Below are positions 14,319 to 16,879 of a DNA stretch of 16,879 bases, piece by piece (within the stretch, counting starts at the first letter, position 1; every line of letters begins with the position of its first letter). A program made the position numbers and the translations under genes. Origin of the DNA: Eggerthella sp. CAG:209 (GTDB taxonomy: Bacteria; Actinomycetota; Coriobacteriia; Coriobacteriales; Eggerthellaceae). The DNA is taken from NCBI GenBank assembly GCA_000436075.1, contig FR884613.1, positions 1 through 16,879 of the forward strand, given 5' to 3'. The notes below the pieces were generated by a model. The model saw only the letters and a program-made list of their open reading frames with translations, searched no databases and was not told the DNA's origin.

Positions 14319-15119
14319 TTATTCCTCTTCGTCGAGGGCAGCAGCGATTTCGTCGGTGATGTCCATGGTGTGATATACGTTCTGAAGGTCTTCGAGCTCT
14401 TCCAGACGGTCTACCAGGCGCATAACCTTCTTTGCATCAGCAACGGTAACTTCGGTAGGCGTGGTGGGCTCCATGATGAATTCGGCGCCCTTAACTTCGA
14501 TGCCCTGCTCTTCCAGGCCCTTCTTAACCGTCATAAGATCGGTGGGAGCGGTGTATACGATCCACTCTTCGCCAGCGTCTTCGTAATCAGAACCGCCAGC
14601 CTCGGCAACAGCCATCATGAATTCGTCTTCGTCGACAGCGTTTTCCTTGTCAGCGACCTTCTTCTGCTCGGACTTGATAACCTTTTCTACCAGGATCTGG
14701 CCCTTCTTTTCGAACTGAAAAGCAACAGAACCGGAAGTACCCAAGTTGCCGCCATGATGGTTGAAAGCAGCACGAACATCAGCAGCGGTGCGGTTGCGGT
14801 TGTCGGTCAGAGCGTCGCAGTAGATAGCAACACCGCAGGGGCCATAGCCCTCATACACAACCGTTTCGTAGTTAGCAGCGTCTTTACCGGAGCCAAAAGC
14901 CTTGTCGATAGCGGTCTTGATTTTGTCCTTAGGCAAGGAATAGCTCTTTGCCTTATCAATAGCGGCTGCCAGGGAAGCGTTGTTTTCAGGGTTCGGGTCG
15001 CCGCCTTCCTTCGCCGCAACGGTAATGTTACGGGAAAGCTTGGAGAACAGCGCGGAGCGCTTTGCGTCCTGAGCTGCCTTACGATGCTTGGTGGTTGCCC
15101 ATTTTGAATGCCCTGACAT
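14319..15119 (-). CDS. YebC/PmpR family protein
   Basis: The N-terminus MSGHSKWATTKHRKAAQDAK is the family signature, followed by RNITVAAKEGGDPNPENNAS, a block around YEGYGPCGVAIYCDALTDN, and HHGGNLGTSGSVAFQFEKKG. Members were first described as transcriptional regulators. More recent work also links the family to helping ribosomes translate difficult (proline-rich) stretches, so the role here is open. The product has 266 residues, slightly above the usual ~245, with an acidic end (AAALDEEE). The ATG at 15119 has AAAGG seven bases upstream. It is transcribed alone between its own promoter and terminator, divergent from the RNA methyltransferase gene. Confidence 0.95.
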   Translation of the reverse strand: MSGHSKWATTKHRKAAQDAKRSALFSKLSRNITVAAKEGGDPNPENNASLAAAIDKAKSYSLPKDKIKTAIDKAFGSGKDAANYETVVYEGYGPCGVAIYCDALTDNRNRTAADVRAAFNHHGGNLGTSGSVAFQFEKKGQILVEKVIKSEQKKVADKENAVDEDEFMMAVAEAGGSDYEDAGEEWIVYTAPTDLMTVKKGLEEQGIEVKGAEFIMEPTTPTEVTVADAKKVMRLVDRLEELEDLQNVYHTMDITDEIAAALDEEE

Positions 15120-15155
15120 ATATGTACCTTTCCGTGGGTGATATTCCGACCCGAT

Positions 15156-15164
15156 ATTTTAGCA
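15156..15164 (-). promoter_or_regulatory. Predicted extended -10 promoter of yebC
   Basis: The minus strand reads TGC-TAAAAT, an extended -10 with five of six hexamer bases. Transcription would start near 15149, about 30 bases before the ATG. Confidence 0.55.
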
Positions 15165-15178
15165 CAATCACCTAATTA

Positions 15179-15193
15179 GTGCTTGACAAGCAC
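15179..15193. promoter_or_regulatory. Palindrome between two divergent promoters (possible operator)
   Basis: GTGCTTG-A-CAAGCAC is a perfect inverted repeat with 7-bp arms around a single base. It lies between the -10 boxes of yebC (15156) and the RNA methyltransferase gene (15218). A second small palindrome, CTAATTAG (15172-15179), abuts it. A regulator binding here could affect both genes; which one is unknown. Confidence 0.4.
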
Positions 15194-15217
15194 TTCGGGG
15201 TTAAAATCCCCTCAACG

Positions 15218-15223
15218 TATAAT
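15218..15223 (+). promoter_or_regulatory. Predicted -10 of the RNA methyltransferase gene
   Basis: A perfect TATAAT lies 31 bases before the start codon, with transcription expected near 15230. The obvious TTGACA at 15183 is 29 bases away, too far for a normal -35, so the real -35 is weak or absent. Confidence 0.45.
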
Positions 15224-15254
15224 TCAAACAAACCCGCAACAGCAAAGGAACGCC

Positions 15255-16127
15255 ATGCCCCTCATCGAGCTCACCAACTTAGACGATGCCCGTTTACGCG
15301 TATTTTCCAGCATGACCGATTCCGAGCTGCGCGACCCCAAGCAACTGGTGGGCCTTCGCCTTGCAACAGGCAGTGAAGTGTCCGACGAGGGTTTATTCAT
15401 TGCCGAATCGCGCAACGTGATTGATCGGGCTATGGATGCAGGGCTTGCTCCTTTTGCTCTGCTAACCGATAAGCGCTGGGCCCCTGCGTGCGAAGAATTA
15501 TTTGCTCGCATTGATGCTGCCGCCCCAACCATTCCCCTGTTCGTTGGCACGCACCAACAAGTTTTTGAGCTTACCGGCTACGAGCGCACGCGTGGTCCGC
15601 TTGCAGCTTTTCACCGACCCGCCCTGCCCGACGTTGCCACCTTGCTTAATGATGCAACGCGCGTTGCCATCTTGGAAGATGTGACGAACTTCACCAATAT
15701 CGGTGCGATATTCCGTTCGGCCGCCGCGTTGGGAATGGATGCCGTGCTGGTTACCCCTGGGTGCCACGACCCGTTCTACCGTCGCGCCAACCGCGTTTCT
15801 ATGGGAACCGTGTTCCAGGTACCATGGACGCGCATCGGGACTGAACGCAATTGGGCAGAAGAGGGAGTGCCGCTGCTGAACCGGCTTGGATTCACCGTTG
15901 CGGCCCTGGCGCTGGAAAACGATTCCGTCACACTTCAGAATGAGCATATCGCAGGCGCCAAAAAGCTGGCACTTGTCCTGGGAACCGAAGGCGACGGTTT
16001 GGCGCCTTCCACTATTGCCAATTGCAACTACACCGTGAAGATTCCTATGGCGCATCAGGTTGATTCGCTCAATGTGGCCGCTGCCAGCGCTGTGGCCTTC
16101 TGGGAAGTCCGCGGCCAGTATCTCTAA
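15255..16127 (+). CDS. SpoU/TrmH family RNA methyltransferase
   Basis: These SPOUT enzymes methylate ribose 2'-O positions in tRNA or rRNA using S-adenosylmethionine bound in a C-terminal trefoil knot. All three family motifs are visible in the 290-residue product: ILEDVTNFTNIGAIFRSAAA (motif 1 with the catalytic Arg), LVLGTEGDGLAPSTIANCN (motif 2) and VDSLNVAAASAVAFWE (motif 3). The first ~110 residues form a separate substrate-binding part (DEGLFIAESRNVIDRAM is typical). The ATG at 15255 has AAAGGA five bases upstream. A longer frame from a TTG at 15183 would run through the promoter. The RNA target cannot be named. The gene is convergent with hisE. Confidence 0.93.
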   Translation: MPLIELTNLDDARLRVFSSMTDSELRDPKQLVGLRLATGSEVSDEGLFIAESRNVIDRAMDAGLAPFALLTDKRWAPACEELFARIDAAAPTIPLFVGTHQQVFELTGYERTRGPLAAFHRPALPDVATLLNDATRVAILEDVTNFTNIGAIFRSAAALGMDAVLVTPGCHDPFYRRANRVSMGTVFQVPWTRIGTERNWAEEGVPLLNRLGFTVAALALENDSVTLQNEHIAGAKKLALVLGTEGDGLAPSTIANCNYTVKIPMAHQVDSLNVAAASAVAFWEVRGQYL

Positions 16128-16132
16128 GCAAG

Positions 16133-16197
16133 AACGGCACCGGATCCCCCTCCCCCTAAACATGACATGCCAGGATTGTAAAAGCAGGTGCCGTTTT
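16133..16197 (+). terminator. Possible terminator hairpin after the RNA methyltransferase gene
   Basis: AACGGCACC (16133-16141) and GGTGCCGTT (16187-16195) are perfect 9-bp arms, with TT continuing into a short T run (16194-16197). The 45-nt loop is unusually long, so it may be a weak terminator or part of a decayed repeat. Confidence 0.35.
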
Positions 16198-16207
16198 ATC
16201 ATTCAGC

Positions 16208-16259
16208 AAAAGGCAGAGCCTCGCTTGCGACAAATTACGCAAGCGAGGCTCTGCCTTTT
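16208..16259. terminator. Bidirectional terminator between convergent genes
   Basis: GGCAGAGCCTCGCTTGCG (16212-16229) and its exact complement (16238-16255) form an 18-bp stem with an 8-nt loop. AAAA before and TTTT after extend it to 22 bp, giving a T run on both strands. It serves the RNA methyltransferase (plus) and hisE (minus). Confidence 0.93.
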
Positions 16260-16271
16260 AAACGAGAAAGC

Positions 16272-16340
16272 GGCACCCGTCCCTATATTCCCGGTCTCCG
16301 ACTCCCAATGCGGGAATCTGGTACCTGCTCCTATTTTTCC
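16272..16340. repeat. Imperfect direct repeat around an inverted repeat
   Basis: The 21-base segments at 16272-16292 (GGCACCCGTCCCTATATTCC plus C) and 16320-16340 (GGTACCTGCTCCTATTTTTC plus C) agree at about 15 positions. Between them ATTCCCG (16287-16293) pairs with CGGGAAT (16311-16317). The right copy overlaps the hisE stop codon. It may be a decayed intergenic repeat element, but chance is possible. Confidence 0.3.
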
Positions 16341-16765
16341 ACGTGGTTGCCGCGGTTTACGAATTCAGGCTTCAGCAGCACTACGCCGCCGCGTTCCTCG
16401 ATTTCTTCGGTGGTCATGCGGGTATTGAGCTCGGCTGCAAATTCATCAAGGCCGATGCCGCAACGCTCCAGCAAAACCATGAGGTGATACACCACATCGG
16501 CTGCTTCATAGCGCAGGTGGTTAACCTGTGCGTCGTCGCCCTCGTTGTACACAACGTCCTTTGCCGCAAGCGTAGCCTCATGAGCCTCTTCGGCAACCTT
16601 CTTCAAAAGCGTATCGATATCTCCCGTAAGCAAACGATGCGTGTAGCTTTCATCGCCCGCATTGCGGCGCTCATGGATGGTGTGCGCCAATGATTCCAGC
16701 GAAGCACCGATTTGGCTTTGCGGAGGAGTACGGTCATCGGAAAGATACGTTTTGGTATTGGGCAT
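16331..16765 (-). CDS. hisE: Phosphoribosyl-ATP diphosphatase
   Basis: HisE carries out the second step of histidine synthesis, hydrolysing phosphoribosyl-ATP to phosphoribosyl-AMP and pyrophosphate. The 144-residue product has the all-alpha MazG-like core with its metal-binding acidic residues: LLKKVAEEAHEATLAAKD (ExxE motif) and RYEAADVVYHLMVLLERCG (ExxD motif). It is a stand-alone HisE, not fused to HisI, and slightly longer than the usual ~90-110 residues because of an N-terminal extension and a C-terminal tail. The ATG at 16765 has AAAGGGAG six bases upstream. Other his genes are not in the window; any partner would lie to the right. It draws on PRPP made by Prs. Confidence 0.93.
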   Translation of the reverse strand: MPNTKTYLSDDRTPPQSQIGASLESLAHTIHERRNAGDESYTHRLLTGDIDTLLKKVAEEAHEATLAAKDVVYNEGDDAQVNHLRYEAADVVYHLMVLLERCGIGLDEFAAELNTRMTTEEIEERGGVVLLKPEFVNRGNHVEK

Positions 16766-16797
16766 CGTTTGCTCCCTTTCAACTTTTTGCGAGTATC

Positions 16798-16806
16798 AGA
16801 ATAGCA
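16798..16806 (-). promoter_or_regulatory. Predicted extended -10 promoter of hisE
   Basis: The minus strand reads TGC-TATTCT, an extended -10 with four of six hexamer bases. Transcription would start near 16791, about 26 bases before the ATG. Confidence 0.45.
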
Positions 16807-16831
16807 CTCTAAATGCAGATACCGCATGGCG

Positions 16832-16847
16832 CTTTAGTGCACTAAAG
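16832..16847. promoter_or_regulatory. Perfect 16-bp palindrome upstream of hisE (possible operator)
   Basis: CTTTAGTGCACTAAAG equals its own reverse complement over all 16 bases. Its centre lies about 48 bases upstream of the predicted hisE start of transcription, a place where activators or repressors commonly bind. The regulator is unknown. The remaining bases to the window edge (16848-16879) show no gene. Confidence 0.45.
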
Positions 16848-16879
16848 AAGCCTTCTCCAAAGAAACAAAAAGGCGCGTC

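Noticed and set aside
15183..15223. TTGACA at 15183 paired with TATAAT at 15218 as a classical promoter.
   Set aside because: The spacing is 29 bases, far beyond the usual 16-18. The TTGACA is better explained as part of the palindrome.
1..16879. Transposase, integrase, attachment sites, phage genes or an anti-CRISPR gene.
   Set aside because: None was recognisable on either strand, and no target-site duplication was seen around the CRISPR block.

Overview
The window looks like a chromosomal segment from an anaerobic actinomycete, most likely class Coriobacteriia. The clues are an FtsB-like gene directly followed by a short Ppx/GppA gene, a tRNA-Leu with encoded CCA, moderate G+C, and a type II-A CRISPR locus of a kind known from this class. 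The taxonomic call is inference from gene content, not from a marker gene.

Positions 1-6373 hold one end of a complete type II-A CRISPR-Cas system. Read on the minus strand the order is cas9, cas1, cas2, csn2, leader, CRISPR array. The array runs off the left edge, leaving one full 36-nt repeat, one 30-nt spacer and part of a second repeat. The four cas genes overlap one another by 4 to 11 nt and form a single operon. A tracrRNA lies just upstream of cas9 on the plus strand, with an anti-repeat, a nexus, two hairpins and a terminator. The crRNA repeat and the anti-repeat pair over 28 bp and keep the GA/xAGU bulge seen in the Streptococcus pyogenes guide. The predicted cas promoter lies inside the DNA encoding the anti-repeat, so cas9 and tracrRNA expression may be physically linked.

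Positions 6374-6723 are noncoding. They hold a candidate folded element and the terminator of the housekeeping operon.

Positions 6724-14097 are a minus-strand housekeeping block: ftsB-like and ppx (division and phosphate/alarmone metabolism), a terminator, tRNA-Leu(UAA), a polyprenyl diphosphate synthase, a protein with two peptidoglycan-binding domains, then glmU, prs and pth. Several of these feed cell-wall synthesis: isoprenoid carrier, UDP-GlcNAc and division.

Positions 14201-16879 hold yebC (minus), a SpoU/TrmH-type RNA methyltransferase (plus, divergent from yebC) and hisE (minus, convergent with the methyltransferase). A perfect long-stem bidirectional terminator separates the convergent pair. 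Five of the predicted minus-strand promoters have an extended -10 (TGn plus a TATAAT-like hexamer), four of them as TGC.

No transposase, integrase, rRNA or phage gene was seen. The main interest is the CRISPR locus: its guide-RNA architecture, overlapping promoters, short leader and a Cas9 PAM-reading end that does not look like that of S. pyogenes.
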